Shown here one piece after another: positions 44,706 to 53,716 of a stretch of DNA of 64,000 nucleotides. Each line of letters opens with the position of its first letter. Position 1 is the stretch's first letter. The stretch is from Bacteroidota bacterium (lineage in GTDB: Bacteria > Bacteroidota > Ignavibacteria > UBA10030 > UBA8401), in NCBI GenBank assembly GCA_021796215.1, contig JAJYOK010000001.1, positions 248,001 to 312,000 of the forward strand, given 5' to 3'. Under the pieces are notes generated by a model that searched no databases, was not told where the DNA came from, and worked only from the letters and a program-made list of their open reading frames with translations. The position numbers and the translations under genes are program-made.

Positions 44706-46916
44706 ATGCAGCGGCTAAAAATTAAAATTGGGATTCTTTTTGTTATTATTCTTTTTCCTTCTTCTTTTCTTTTCGCCCAAGATAATTCAGGAATACTTCG
44801 CGGGAAAATAATTTCCGCTGAAGACTCTTTGCCATTAGTTGGCGCGACTGTTACAGTGAACAATACGTCGTTGGGTGCATCGACTGATACTGCCGGAATA
44901 TTTGTTGTTAAAAATATGCCGGCAGGAATTTATTCGCTTACGGCCAGCATGCTCGGATACCAGCAGAAAATTGTTGAACACATCCGAATAAGTTCGGAAG
45001 AAATTAAAGTGCTGACGATTGCTTTGCCGCCTTCGCCGATTCAGGCAAACCCCGTTGTTATCACAGCAACAAAGCACGAGCAATCGCTGGAAGATGCACC
45101 GGTGAGCATGAGCATTGTGAATGCTCAAATGCTCGAAGCGCGCAACACCGTTTCTGTGGATGACGCATTGCGCTATGTGCCGGGGGTGAACTTGATGCAA
45201 TCGCAGGTGAACATTCGCGGCTCAAGCGGATACAGCCGCGGTGTCGGCAGCCGTGTGCTCTTGTTGATTGACGGTTTACCAATGCTGACAGGAGATACCG
45301 GCGAAATTACATTTGAGGCAATTCCCGTTTTTCAAATTGACCGCATTGAAGTTGTAAAAGGTGCAGGCTCAGCATTGTACGGTTCGAGCGCGTTAGGGGG
45401 AGTCATTAATGTGATTACGAAAGAAATCCCTGAACATCCGATTACACGATGGAGGATGTATGCCGGAATGTACGACGCGCCGTCGTTCAGCCAGTGGAAG
45501 TGGAGCTCAAAGACGAGAGCATTCAATGGAGAATTTTTCAGCCACGCTCAGCGGTTTGGCGATATGAGTGTCGTGCTTTCCGGTTCAAGAATTTTTGATG
45601 ACGGCTATCGTGAAAACGATTGGCTTCGGCGGTACGACGGCTATGCAAAAGTGAAATACGATTTGTCGCCGTTCCAAAGCATCACAGCTTCGACAAATTT
45701 GTTTTATCAATATCACGGAGATTTTATTTGGTGGAAAAGCCTGAACGACGCTCTCCGTCCCGATCCGAGTCAGGAAAATTTTTCGGTGACAGCTTTTCGG
45801 ACGAACACAAATTTCCTTTTCAAGAATTTCATCAACGATGAATGGTATTATGAAGTGAAGGGAGTTTGGGTGACTGGCAATTGGCATGAAGACAGCTTGC
45901 GTGTACGTGAAGCAAATGCGTCGAGGTCGAATGTTGTGAACGGCGAAATTCAGGTGAATTACACGCCGAATAGCCGCACAACGTGGACGTACGGCATAGC
46001 CGGAAATTTTGATAATGTGGTTTCTGATTTATTTGGAACTCACAGCGGGTTCGGAGGTGCGGCGTACGCGCAGGATGAACTCAAAATCAGCAGTGCGTTA
46101 ATAACGACACTTGGCGCCCGGTTCGACTTTCAACAAATTGAAGGATTAAACTCGAACCAGCAGGTGAATCCGAAATTGGGCGTGACATACGAACTCGATC
46201 CGCAGACGCATCTTCGTGCGTCAATCGGCCGCGGATTTCGTGCGCCATCCATTGGAGAATTATATGTTGCAACAAATGTTTCATCGAGTTCTATCGCGAT
46301 AGTGCCGAGCACAGATCTTCGTCCGGAACATAGCTGGACGTACGAAATTGGTGGAACGCGCGCGCTTCTGCCCAATCTTTCTGCTGACGTTTCTTTGTTC
46401 CAAAGTGATTTTTCCGATTTGATCGAAGCCGGTGTTGATACAACTTATCATCCTTCAGTTGTTCGCTTCCATAACGTAACCCGCGCCCGCATTCAGGGCG
46501 TTGAAACCAATTTTCATTCGGAATTGCTTGATCATGCGTTGTCTCTCGATGTGAACTACACATACAATTGGCCCTATGATGTCGGGCAGAAAACTATTCT
46601 CCTTTTTCGACCTCGCCACATTGCGAGTATCAATGCGTCGTACGAATATCAAGAGTTTACATTCGGGAGTGATTTTCGATTTATCAGCCGCGTTGATGCG
46701 ATTGATGAAAGCTTGCTTCGGATAGTTACTGACGGGGACACACGCGTTCCGATTTATGTCAACGACATTCGCGTGATCGCTAATCTTGCATCCCTTGGTT
46801 TACCGTTGAAGGCGAGCTTCAATATCAACAATCTTTTTCGCTACAATTATGTTGAATTGATTGGCAACATTGCGCCGCTTCGAAATTTTGTTTTGACGCT
46901 TGAAGGAGCATTTTAA
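44706..46916 (+). CDS. TonB-dependent outer-membrane receptor
   Basis: 736 aa. A signal peptide (1-25) is followed by a carboxypeptidase-regulatory-like beta-sandwich (28-110; GATVTVNNTSLGASTDTAG), then the plug (about 120-235; VNIRGSSGYSRGVGSRVLLLIDG, VEVVKGAGSALYGSSALGGVINVIT-type motifs) and a 22-strand barrel ending in a terminal Phe. The SusC-like Asn-x-Asn features are lacking, so it fits siderophore or cobalamin-type receptors (BtuB/FepA-like) better than polysaccharide importers. Substrate unknown. The ATG at 44706 is 19 nt after the RpiB-like gene. Confidence 0.93.
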   Translation: MQRLKIKIGILFVIILFPSSFLFAQDNSGILRGKIISAEDSLPLVGATVTVNNTSLGASTDTAGIFVVKNMPAGIYSLTASMLGYQQKIVEHIRISSEEIKVLTIALPPSPIQANPVVITATKHEQSLEDAPVSMSIVNAQMLEARNTVSVDDALRYVPGVNLMQSQVNIRGSSGYSRGVGSRVLLLIDGLPMLTGDTGEITFEAIPVFQIDRIEVVKGAGSALYGSSALGGVINVITKEIPEHPITRWRMYAGMYDAPSFSQWKWSSKTRAFNGEFFSHAQRFGDMSVVLSGSRIFDDGYRENDWLRRYDGYAKVKYDLSPFQSITASTNLFYQYHGDFIWWKSLNDALRPDPSQENFSVTAFRTNTNFLFKNFINDEWYYEVKGVWVTGNWHEDSLRVREANASRSNVVNGEIQVNYTPNSRTTWTYGIAGNFDNVVSDLFGTHSGFGGAAYAQDELKISSALITTLGARFDFQQIEGLNSNQQVNPKLGVTYELDPQTHLRASIGRGFRAPSIGELYVATNVSSSSIAIVPSTDLRPEHSWTYEIGGTRALLPNLSADVSLFQSDFSDLIEAGVDTTYHPSVVRFHNVTRARIQGVETNFHSELLDHALSLDVNYTYNWPYDVGQKTILLFRPRHIASINASYEYQEFTFGSDFRFISRVDAIDESLLRIVTDGDTRVPIYVNDIRVIANLASLGLPLKASFNINNLFRYNYVELIGNIAPLRNFVLTLEGAF

Positions 46917-46924
46917 CTTTGACC

Positions 46925-48328
46925 ATGTTCATTGATTCTCACACACATTTGTTTTATCCGGATTTTAATGATGACCGCGATGAAGTCATTCAGCGTGCAA
47001 TTGATGCCGGCGTGAAATATTTCGTTGTGCCCGGAACAAATCTGGAAACGAGCCGTGAAGCAATACAACTTGCTGAGCGCTACGATTCCATTTACGCCTG
47101 CGTCGGTTTTCATCCTCTTGATCTCGCTTCTGCGAATGATGCCGCGTTGAAAGAAATTGAAGAACTGAGTTCACATCCGAAAGTAGCCGCTATCGGTGAA
47201 ATCGGTTTGGACTATTATTACGATGCATCGAATGCAGAGCTTCAAAAAGAAATATTCAAACGCCAGATCGAAATCGCCGTTCGGAAGGATTTGCCAGTTG
47301 TTATTCATACGCGTGATTCGATGGATGATGCGATTCGTATTGTAGAAGAATGCGCTGCAGCAAATCCGCAATGGCGAAATGCATTTGCAATTCCGAACAG
47401 CAGATTTCCAGTGTGGAAAGGAGTTTTTCATTGTTTTTCCGGAGACGCGGCAACAGCGCAAAGGCTGCTGCAAAGCGGTTTCATTGTTTCATTTCCCGGA
47501 ATTGTTACATTTAAAAAATCTTCTGCTTTCGAAACGGCGGCAAAAGTCGGCTACGATCATATCATGGTAGAGACTGATGCGCCGTTTTTGTCGCCGGTGC
47601 CGTATCGTGGAAAAAGAAATGAACCGTCCAACATTCCAATCATCGCGCAAAAAATTGCCGAAGCATGTCATGCTTCAATTGATGATGTTGCGCGCACGAC
47701 GACGTTCAATGCGAAGAAATTTTTCCGCATCGGTGAGCCTGAGCCGCCGGTGTTCACATACAAGCTGGGCGATTCGCTTTATCTCAATCTCACAATTCGC
47801 TGTGATGCCGATTGTGTTTTTTGTGACCGAAAAGGTGAAGCTGTGGTGAAGGGGTATAATTTGAAAATTACACGTGAACCATCGGCGCAGGAAGTGATGG
47901 AAGAAATTCAGGATCCTACACGGTACAGCGAAATTGTTTTCTGTGGTTACGGAGAACCGACAATTCGTTTTGATGCAGTGAAAGAAATTGCAGCGTGGGT
48001 AAAATCAAAAGGCGGACGGACGCGATTAAATACCGACGGTCATGGCAGCATCATCAATAAACGAAACATTGCGCCGGAACTGCACGGGATTATTGACAGT
48101 GTTTCAATCAGCTTGAACGCTGCTGATCCGGAAGAATACGGCAGGCTGATGCGCCTGAACGGAAAGAACTATTATCAAGCGATGGTTGATTTCGCCCGCG
48201 AAGCGCAGCGCTATGTTCCCGAAGTTGTGATGACTGTAGTTGGGATGGAAGATATTGACATCGAGAAAGCTAAAAAGTTTGTTGAAGAAGAAATCGGTGT
48301 CAGCTATCGCGTGCGGCCTTATTTCTAA
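46925..48328 (+). CDS. TatD-family metal-dependent hydrolase fused to a radical SAM domain
   Basis: 467 aa. The first 265 residues are a TatD nuclease: HTH (His6, His8), IGEIGLDYYYD, VIHTRDS, FHCFSGD and VETDAPFLSP supply the metal site. From about residue 280 a radical SAM domain starts with CDADCVFC (Cys293, Cys297, Cys300) and has FCGYGEPTIR and SVSISLNAADPEEY. In many bacteria the TatD-linked radical SAM protein (TIGR04038 type) is a separate neighbouring gene; here both are one frame. Biochemical role of the pair is unknown. An upstream TTG two codons earlier is less likely than ATG 46925. Confidence 0.92.
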   Translation: MFIDSHTHLFYPDFNDDRDEVIQRAIDAGVKYFVVPGTNLETSREAIQLAERYDSIYACVGFHPLDLASANDAALKEIEELSSHPKVAAIGEIGLDYYYDASNAELQKEIFKRQIEIAVRKDLPVVIHTRDSMDDAIRIVEECAAANPQWRNAFAIPNSRFPVWKGVFHCFSGDAATAQRLLQSGFIVSFPGIVTFKKSSAFETAAKVGYDHIMVETDAPFLSPVPYRGKRNEPSNIPIIAQKIAEACHASIDDVARTTTFNAKKFFRIGEPEPPVFTYKLGDSLYLNLTIRCDADCVFCDRKGEAVVKGYNLKITREPSAQEVMEEIQDPTRYSEIVFCGYGEPTIRFDAVKEIAAWVKSKGGRTRLNTDGHGSIINKRNIAPELHGIIDSVSISLNAADPEEYGRLMRLNGKNYYQAMVDFAREAQRYVPEVVMTVVGMEDIDIEKAKKFVEEEIGVSYRVRPYF

Positions 48329-48348
48329 AAGAATGTGTTATAAGTACC

Positions 48349-49257
48349 CTATTGATTTGCCGCTTGTGTGTACGTTGTTTGATGTGCGGGGTCAATAGAA
48401 GAAAGAAGGCTAAAAACACTTCTGTCCGGGTAATGTGTATAAATATCTGCAAGCTCTTTATACTTTGTATCAAAAAATGTTCTAATAATCAGAGAGTTTG
48501 CATTAACCATATTCTCAATATCTTGAATGTTTTTTAGAAACTCATAGATATTTTTCAATCCTTTGTCAGGTTCGGTCGCAAGCAAATCAAGCCCGTTGAA
48601 ATGGTAATTGAATACTCCTTGCCGGAAAGGCTGATACTTTGGGCTTAGCAGCTCTTCCACAAATGCGTAGCGGTTGTAAGTGCCTGAAGAAGTCTTTCCC
48701 CAGCCGGTTGAGCTGTTGGGGGCTTTATTGCAAATTGCCATTGCGCGCTGAAAATACGGTGTGCCGTCCATTGCTTTGTACGAATCATAATCATAACCGA
48801 CAACGATGTTGATGTAGTAATCTATGAAGCTGAGCAGGTCGTCGAAGCGTGTTTCGTCATGGGTCAAAGGCTGGTAACGGATGTAGTTAAACTTCCAATT
48901 GTTATCAACTATCCGAAGCATTGCCGTATTTTTTTCCGTCGGCGTATCGCCTCGATAAATCGGGCGCGAACTTCCGAGAAACATTTGAGCGGTATATGAA
49001 TTATCGCCCGTACCGGACGTGAAGAAAATTTGCATTGCACATTTAATTTTGTATCCTTGAAGGTCGTCGGAGGACCACTTTGTGTTGTTGATATAATTTT
49101 GAATGTCGTTGACAAAATTCTGAAGCAAATCTTTTGTTGTGCCTTGCAGGTTGTCTGTATTAATTGTAACTTGACAATCCACTTGAGCAATTGACTGTTG
49201 TTGAAGTGCACATCCAATAACAATCGCTCCCGCCAGAATTATTATGGAGAGGCGCAT
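48349..49257 (-). CDS. porD: DUF4835 / PorD-like protein
   Basis: 302 aa with a signal (MRLSIIILAGAIVIGCALQQQ). The mature part starts QVTINTDNLQGTTKDLLQNFVNDIQNYINNTKW and contains IRYQPLTHDETRFDDLLSFIDYY and AMAICNKAPNSSTGWG, the pattern of DUF4835 proteins of Bacteroidota, named PorD in type IX secretion. The symbol is therefore by family resemblance. GGAAC precedes ATG by 5 nt. Its start lies 1 nt from the likely start of the divergent outer-membrane protein gene. Confidence 0.82.
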   Translation of the reverse strand: MRLSIIILAGAIVIGCALQQQSIAQVDCQVTINTDNLQGTTKDLLQNFVNDIQNYINNTKWSSDDLQGYKIKCAMQIFFTSGTGDNSYTAQMFLGSSRPIYRGDTPTEKNTAMLRIVDNNWKFNYIRYQPLTHDETRFDDLLSFIDYYINIVVGYDYDSYKAMDGTPYFQRAMAICNKAPNSSTGWGKTSSGTYNRYAFVEELLSPKYQPFRQGVFNYHFNGLDLLATEPDKGLKNIYEFLKNIQDIENMVNANSLIIRTFFDTKYKELADIYTHYPDRSVFSLLSSIDPAHQTTYTQAANQ

Positions 49258-49258
49258 A

Positions 49259-50134
49259 ATGTTCCTTTCTCGATGGCGTTTCATTTTCATTCGATGTAAT
49301 ATAAAGACTTTCGCTGCTGCATTCAAGCGAGTACTTTTGTGTGGTGCAGTAGCTTTCGGCGTATGGAACGATGCTGTTGCCGGGTTTGAACGCGTCGTTC
49401 ATTCTCCGGCGCTGTGGGGAAAAGGTCTGGCAACTGCGGCATCGCGCAATACAGAAGCCGTGATGCTGAATCCTGCATCAGCCGCCGGAATGCCATCATA
49501 CTATGCTTCAGTTTTTTACTCCCCGTCACCATTCGATTTGTCGCAGCTTTCCAACGGAGGAATTACTGCTGTAGTACCGTTTCCCTCGTTTGTTACAGGT
49601 CTCTCGATTCTTTCTTCAGGTTTTTCCCTGTATCGTGAGTTTACAGGAACGGCGACAGTAGCAAAATCTTTCTTCGGCACTCTCGATGTCGGGGCAAATA
49701 TTTCCGTGAACCATCTTTCGATTGCGCGATACGGTTCGGCGGCAACTCTCTCTTTTGATGTCGGCACATCGTTGGAAATTATTAACGATGTGCGGTGGGG
49801 GTTCGCATTCCTTAATTGTACACGCTCGACAATTGGACCTACTCATGACCCGTTGCCGCAAATTTATCTTACCGGATTTGAATATAGTGTTATGCCGCAT
49901 GCAACCGCCGCAGTTGATCTTGTGAAAGATGTTCGTTATCCGTTTTCAATTCGTGCCGGCACACAATTTTCACCGCACGAAATTCTCGATATTCGTTTTG
50001 GAGTATCCTCAGCGCCTTCGCGCTATTATGCCGGTTTCGGTATTCGCGTGATGTCGTTGTATGTTGATTATTCTGTTGCGACTCATGCCGAACTAGGATT
50101 GACACACGATATCGGGATTGCGTTTCAGTTTTGA
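49259..50134 (+). CDS. Outer-membrane beta-barrel protein, PorV/PorQ-like
   Basis: 291 aa. A signal-like stretch VLLCGAVAFGVWNDAVA precedes LATAASRNTEAVMLNPASAAGMPSYYASVFY, the Asn-Pro-Ala motif typical of PorV/PorQ/FadL-like barrels. Alternating strands follow to a C-terminal Phe (IAFQF). In type IX secretion these barrels accompany the translocon; whether this one does is inference, supported by the divergent PorD-like neighbour. The start is unsure: ATG 49259 gives a long basic leader before the signal. Confidence 0.75.
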   Translation: MFLSRWRFIFIRCNIKTFAAAFKRVLLCGAVAFGVWNDAVAGFERVVHSPALWGKGLATAASRNTEAVMLNPASAAGMPSYYASVFYSPSPFDLSQLSNGGITAVVPFPSFVTGLSILSSGFSLYREFTGTATVAKSFFGTLDVGANISVNHLSIARYGSAATLSFDVGTSLEIINDVRWGFAFLNCTRSTIGPTHDPLPQIYLTGFEYSVMPHATAAVDLVKDVRYPFSIRAGTQFSPHEILDIRFGVSSAPSRYYAGFGIRVMSLYVDYSVATHAELGLTHDIGIAFQF

Positions 50135-50148
50135 TAACAGGCTGATTT

Positions 50149-52116
50149 ATGAAACGAATATTTTTCGCCGCATATGTTGTAAGCATGTTGCCTGAAATTT
50201 CCTCTGCACAGATCGGCGATTCATCGTCCATACAAGAAATTTCGCCGGTGCTCGAATCGCTATTTGAAGGGAGGTCAGAGAAAGAAATCTCTGACATTCA
50301 GGACGAGCTTGAGTATCTTCACCAGCATCCCGTCAATATTTCTTCTGCGACGCTTGACGACCTTGGCAGTATTCCACTGCTTTCTTCAGCGGCTGCAGAA
50401 AAAATTCTTGCTCTGCGCGACTCATCGGCGCATTTTTCTGCCGCTGATCTTTCAGCTATTTCCGAAATTGAACCTTCTGCACTGGAAATAATTCTTCCGT
50501 GTCTTTCCTTTGAGAATGAAAATACCGATGCTGGCATAAATCGCGATGAAGGAGGCAGCATCGCGGATGTTTCGTGGTTTTCCGATGCTGTAATTCTTTC
50601 GCGTTCGCGAGTGGTGAATGACATCCAACAGCGGAAAGGATTTGCCGACGGCAAATATCTTGGTTCGCCTTTCAAAAAGTATCAACGGATTGAAATCAAT
50701 ACGTCACGTATTTCCGGGAGGATTGTTTTCGAACAAGATGCCGGTGAACGACTGAATGACGGTTTTTCGTCATTTTCATTGGGATTGCACATCAACGATA
50801 TTGTTAAGCGAATTATCGTTGGAAATTATTCTGTAAAATCAGGTGAAGGGCTTGGGTTATCGTCGTTCGGCTCTACTTCAAAATTGCAAGGAATATTTTC
50901 CGGCAGCCACCGTACATCTATTGTTCCGTATGCTTCAACGGATGAAGTTCATTATTTTCATGGAGTCGCTGCAACACTCGACTTTTTCCCCGCAGTTGTC
51001 AACCTGATGTATTCGAATAAATCGGTTGCCGCCACAATTGATAGCAGCGGTGTTGTGTCAAATTTTTATACTGCGGGATTATTTCGGACAGAGACAGAAA
51101 TAAACAAGGAAGATGCAGTGCGCGAACGTGCGCTCGGTACACAAATAAATTTTCAGCTTGGAAATTATGCTTATCTCGGTGCTCTTGCGTTTCGCACGAG
51201 ATATGATAAGCCGCTTGCCACCGGTGGTCAATCGTTGTCTGTGTACTGCGCCAACGGTTCATTGAATATCGAAAATGTTTCGTTGTACGGCGAAGCAGCG
51301 GGCAATACCTTGCTGTTGAATTCAGGTATTGCCGGTATGCGTGTGCAGATGTCGAAAAAGATGTTGTTGCATATCAGTGTGCGTTCGTACTCGCCGGAGT
51401 ATTCAAGTGCGTTCGCTTTTCCATTTGGTGAAAGGAACGCTGCGGATGGAGGCGAAAAGGGGATTTATGCCGGAATTGAATTACATCCGATGAGCAGCGT
51501 GAGCCTAATCGGCTATTATGATGAATTTACTTTATCGTCTCGGAATGAGTTCTACAATCGGGGAAACGAATATTTTGTCAATACAATGGTGCGCGCAGGG
51601 AAAAAGCTCGACATTGTTTTTCAATACAAAGAGAAAGTGAAAACTCAAGATGGTTCACTTGAAGAACGCCTTCAGCGTGGGCTGCGGGTTGACGGAACGT
51701 ATCGTCTTCAAAAACGAATAACATTCCGGCAGAGGTTTGAAGTGAACGAAGTCAGTTATTTGATTTCAAAGATCCTGGAGAAAGGAATGCTTGCATTCAG
51801 CGAAATTCGTTTTGAGCATTCTTCTTTGCCCGTTCAGCTTGCGGGGCGGGTTGTTATGTTTGAAACAGACTCGTATGATTCGCGCGTGTATGAATTTGAG
51901 AGCGATGTCCGCGGAGTTTTCAACAATCCGCCGTTGTATGGAAGCGGCATGCGCTGGTATGGATTGGCAAAGTATAGAATTGGAACAGCGGCTCAGGTTT
52001 CGTTGAAGTACAGCGAAACGATCAAATCGGGCATCGCAAGCTTAGGTTCGGGAGAAGATGAAATTCAAGGCCCGCTCGATAATCGTGTGACGCTTCAGCT
52101 TGATATGATGTTGTGA
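50149..52116 (+). CDS. Helix-hairpin-helix outer-membrane protein
   Basis: 655 aa. A signal peptide (1-20) precedes a domain (about 45-120) with two ComEA-like helix-hairpin-helix repeats: HPVNISSATLDDLGSIPLLS and ADLSAISEIEPSALEIILP. From about 145 the sequence is strand-rich to the end, with many aromatic girdle positions and GNYSVKSGEGLGLSSFGST, as in large uncharacterised Bacteroidota/Chlorobi barrels that combine HhH and a porin-like body. Periplasmic HhH motifs suggest DNA contact, possibly uptake, but this is unproven. It follows the PorV-like gene by 14 nt. Confidence 0.82.
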   Translation: MKRIFFAAYVVSMLPEISSAQIGDSSSIQEISPVLESLFEGRSEKEISDIQDELEYLHQHPVNISSATLDDLGSIPLLSSAAAEKILALRDSSAHFSAADLSAISEIEPSALEIILPCLSFENENTDAGINRDEGGSIADVSWFSDAVILSRSRVVNDIQQRKGFADGKYLGSPFKKYQRIEINTSRISGRIVFEQDAGERLNDGFSSFSLGLHINDIVKRIIVGNYSVKSGEGLGLSSFGSTSKLQGIFSGSHRTSIVPYASTDEVHYFHGVAATLDFFPAVVNLMYSNKSVAATIDSSGVVSNFYTAGLFRTETEINKEDAVRERALGTQINFQLGNYAYLGALAFRTRYDKPLATGGQSLSVYCANGSLNIENVSLYGEAAGNTLLLNSGIAGMRVQMSKKMLLHISVRSYSPEYSSAFAFPFGERNAADGGEKGIYAGIELHPMSSVSLIGYYDEFTLSSRNEFYNRGNEYFVNTMVRAGKKLDIVFQYKEKVKTQDGSLEERLQRGLRVDGTYRLQKRITFRQRFEVNEVSYLISKILEKGMLAFSEIRFEHSSLPVQLAGRVVMFETDSYDSRVYEFESDVRGVFNNPPLYGSGMRWYGLAKYRIGTAAQVSLKYSETIKSGIASLGSGEDEIQGPLDNRVTLQLDMML

Positions 52117-52236
52117 AACGTGTATGCTTTCCCTTTCTACAGAACTATTTTTCACGGGTTGACTTTTACAAGTTCCATCTCTACTTTGTTGCATTGTAAT
52201 TCAGTGCCACTATTTTCTTACCATGTGAGTTTCGCT

Positions 52237-53424
52237 ATGATGAAAATTTTTATTTCTGCTTTTTTTGTAATTGCCATCGCCGGGTTTGCTCAGACCAAAA
52301 CGAAACAGACCGACTGGCGGACGCTCCATTTCAATTCGCTTGTTGCAGATGGACATAATGACGTGCTGACCCGCGTTATGCACGGCGCCGATATTTCAGT
52401 GCGAACGCCGGATGGCCAATCGGATTTGGTGCGAATGAAAGAAGGGGGCGTGGATGTGCAGGTATTTTCTGTGTGGATGGGACCGGAATATGGCGAGGGA
52501 AGGGCGTTCAAATATGCGAATCAAATGATTGATTCTCTCGAAAGCCTTTGCCGCCGTAATCCTGACAAAATTGCAATCGCGAAGACGGCAACGGAAGCGC
52601 GGGAAATTGTACAGCAGAAAAAAATTGCTGCTGTCATCGGCGTTGAAGGCGGGCATATCATCGAAAGTAATTTAGATTATCTTGAGGCACTCGCCAAGCG
52701 CGGCATGAGATATTTGACGCTGACGTGGAACAACAGCACGCCATGGTCAACATCGGGCGAAGATGAAACGCTCCATGCTTCATCGCTCAAGCACAAAGGG
52801 TTGACCGATTTCGGAAGAGAAGTTGTGCGGAAAATGAATCAGCTCGGAGTGATGGTTGATCTTTCACATGTCGGCGAACAAACTTTTTACGATGCGCTTG
52901 CTGTGACAACGAAGCCGGTGATTGTTTCTCATTCTTCGGTCTATGCGCTTGCACCGCATTACCGGAATTTGAAGGACGATCAAATTCGCGCGCTGGCAAA
53001 AAACGGGGGAGTGATGTGCATAAATTTTTATCCGGAATTTTTAGACAGCACGTATGCACGCAAAGCGGAAGAGATTCGCGCAGAGAACAGAATGCTTTCA
53101 GACTCTGTGAGAAATGTTTATCACGACCGGGATCACGCGAACGATATTATTGATTCGTTGCTTGCCAAACAGTTGGATGCGATTCGTCCGCCGCTTTCAC
53201 TGTTGATCGACCATATTGATTACGTAGTAAAGCTTGTCGGCGTTGATTATGTCGGGCTTGGCTCTGACTTTGACGGCATTTCGGCATTGCCGCGCGGTTT
53301 GGACGATGTCAGCGATATGCCGAAGATTACGCGCGAACTTCAGAAGCGGGGATACTCCGATGAAGATATCAAGAAAATTCTTGGTGAGAATTTCATGCGG
53401 GTGTTTAAAGCAAATACTGAATGA
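52237..53424 (+). CDS. Membrane dipeptidase (renal dipeptidase family M19)
   Basis: 395 aa zinc enzyme. A signal peptide (1-19) precedes DGHNDVL with the first metal ligands; GVEGGHIIE carries the bridging Glu, and VDLSHVG and VIVSHSS provide further His ligands. VDYVGLGSDFDGI and LGENFMRVF close the barrel. It hydrolyses dipeptides, including D-amino-acid ones. The frame is open to 52120, but two adjacent ATG codons at 52237 and 52240 start the signal peptide. A bidirectional terminator follows. Confidence 0.93.
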   Translation: MMKIFISAFFVIAIAGFAQTKTKQTDWRTLHFNSLVADGHNDVLTRVMHGADISVRTPDGQSDLVRMKEGGVDVQVFSVWMGPEYGEGRAFKYANQMIDSLESLCRRNPDKIAIAKTATEAREIVQQKKIAAVIGVEGGHIIESNLDYLEALAKRGMRYLTLTWNNSTPWSTSGEDETLHASSLKHKGLTDFGREVVRKMNQLGVMVDLSHVGEQTFYDALAVTTKPVIVSHSSVYALAPHYRNLKDDQIRALAKNGGVMCINFYPEFLDSTYARKAEEIRAENRMLSDSVRNVYHDRDHANDIIDSLLAKQLDAIRPPLSLLIDHIDYVVKLVGVDYVGLGSDFDGISALPRGLDDVSDMPKITRELQKRGYSDEDIKKILGENFMRVFKANTE

Positions 53425-53446
53425 CCGGGGAAGGATGGCTAATGAA

Positions 53447-53480
53447 AAAACCCATCTCGTTTTAGTGAGATGGGTTTTTT
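53447..53480. terminator. Bidirectional terminator between dipeptidase and rpsU
   Basis: AAAACCCATCTC pairs with GAGATGGGTTTT around an 8-nt loop, flanked by A-run on the left and T-run on the right, so it can stop transcription from both sides. Confidence 0.9.
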
Positions 53481-53484
53481 TGTT

Positions 53485-53682
53485 TTACATCTTTTCTTCA
53501 GCTTCAGTTCGCTGCGTGCGCCGTATTGCTTTCATCTTCTTCACTCGCTTTTTCACAGATGGTTTTGTAAAAAAAGCGCGTTTTTTGAATTCTTTCAATA
53601 CGCCTGAACGTTCATATTTTTTCTTGAAACGTTTCAGTGCGCGATCTATGGGTTCGTTTTCATTAACAACGATGCCGACCAA
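53485..53682 (-). CDS. rpsU: 30S ribosomal protein bS21
   Basis: 65 aa, very basic. IVVNENEPIDRALKRFKKKYERSGVLKEFKKR matches bS21, which sits next to the anti-Shine-Dalgarno end of 16S rRNA. The C-terminal KPSVKKRVKK is the Bacteroidota-type extension. In Flavobacterium a Tyr in that tail helps hide the anti-Shine-Dalgarno; here the aligned residue is Arg or Ile by my alignment. The start is TTG at 53682, set by a full AGGAGGTGA site 6-9 nt upstream; a TTG at 53688 is too close to that site. Confidence 0.93.
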   Translation of the reverse strand: MVGIVVNENEPIDRALKRFKKKYERSGVLKEFKKRAFFTKPSVKKRVKKMKAIRRTQRTEAEEKM

Positions 53683-53688
53683 ATACAA

Positions 53689-53697
53689 TCACCTCCT
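53689..53697 (-). promoter_or_regulatory. Full-length Shine-Dalgarno of rpsU
   Basis: AGGAGGTGA, complementary to nine bases of the 16S rRNA 3' end, followed by 6 nt and a TTG start. In Flavobacterium a strong site on rpsU allows translation by ribosomes that lack bS21, which gives autoregulation. The same could apply here. Confidence 0.8.
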
Positions 53698-53716
53698 AGA
53701 GTAACGAATATGTATG

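Noticed and set aside
52159-52188. Bacteroidota -33/-7 promoter (TTG ... TAnnTTTG) before the dipeptidase gene
   Set aside because: TTG and TACTTTG occur with about the right spacing, but the -7 box is one base short of the consensus.
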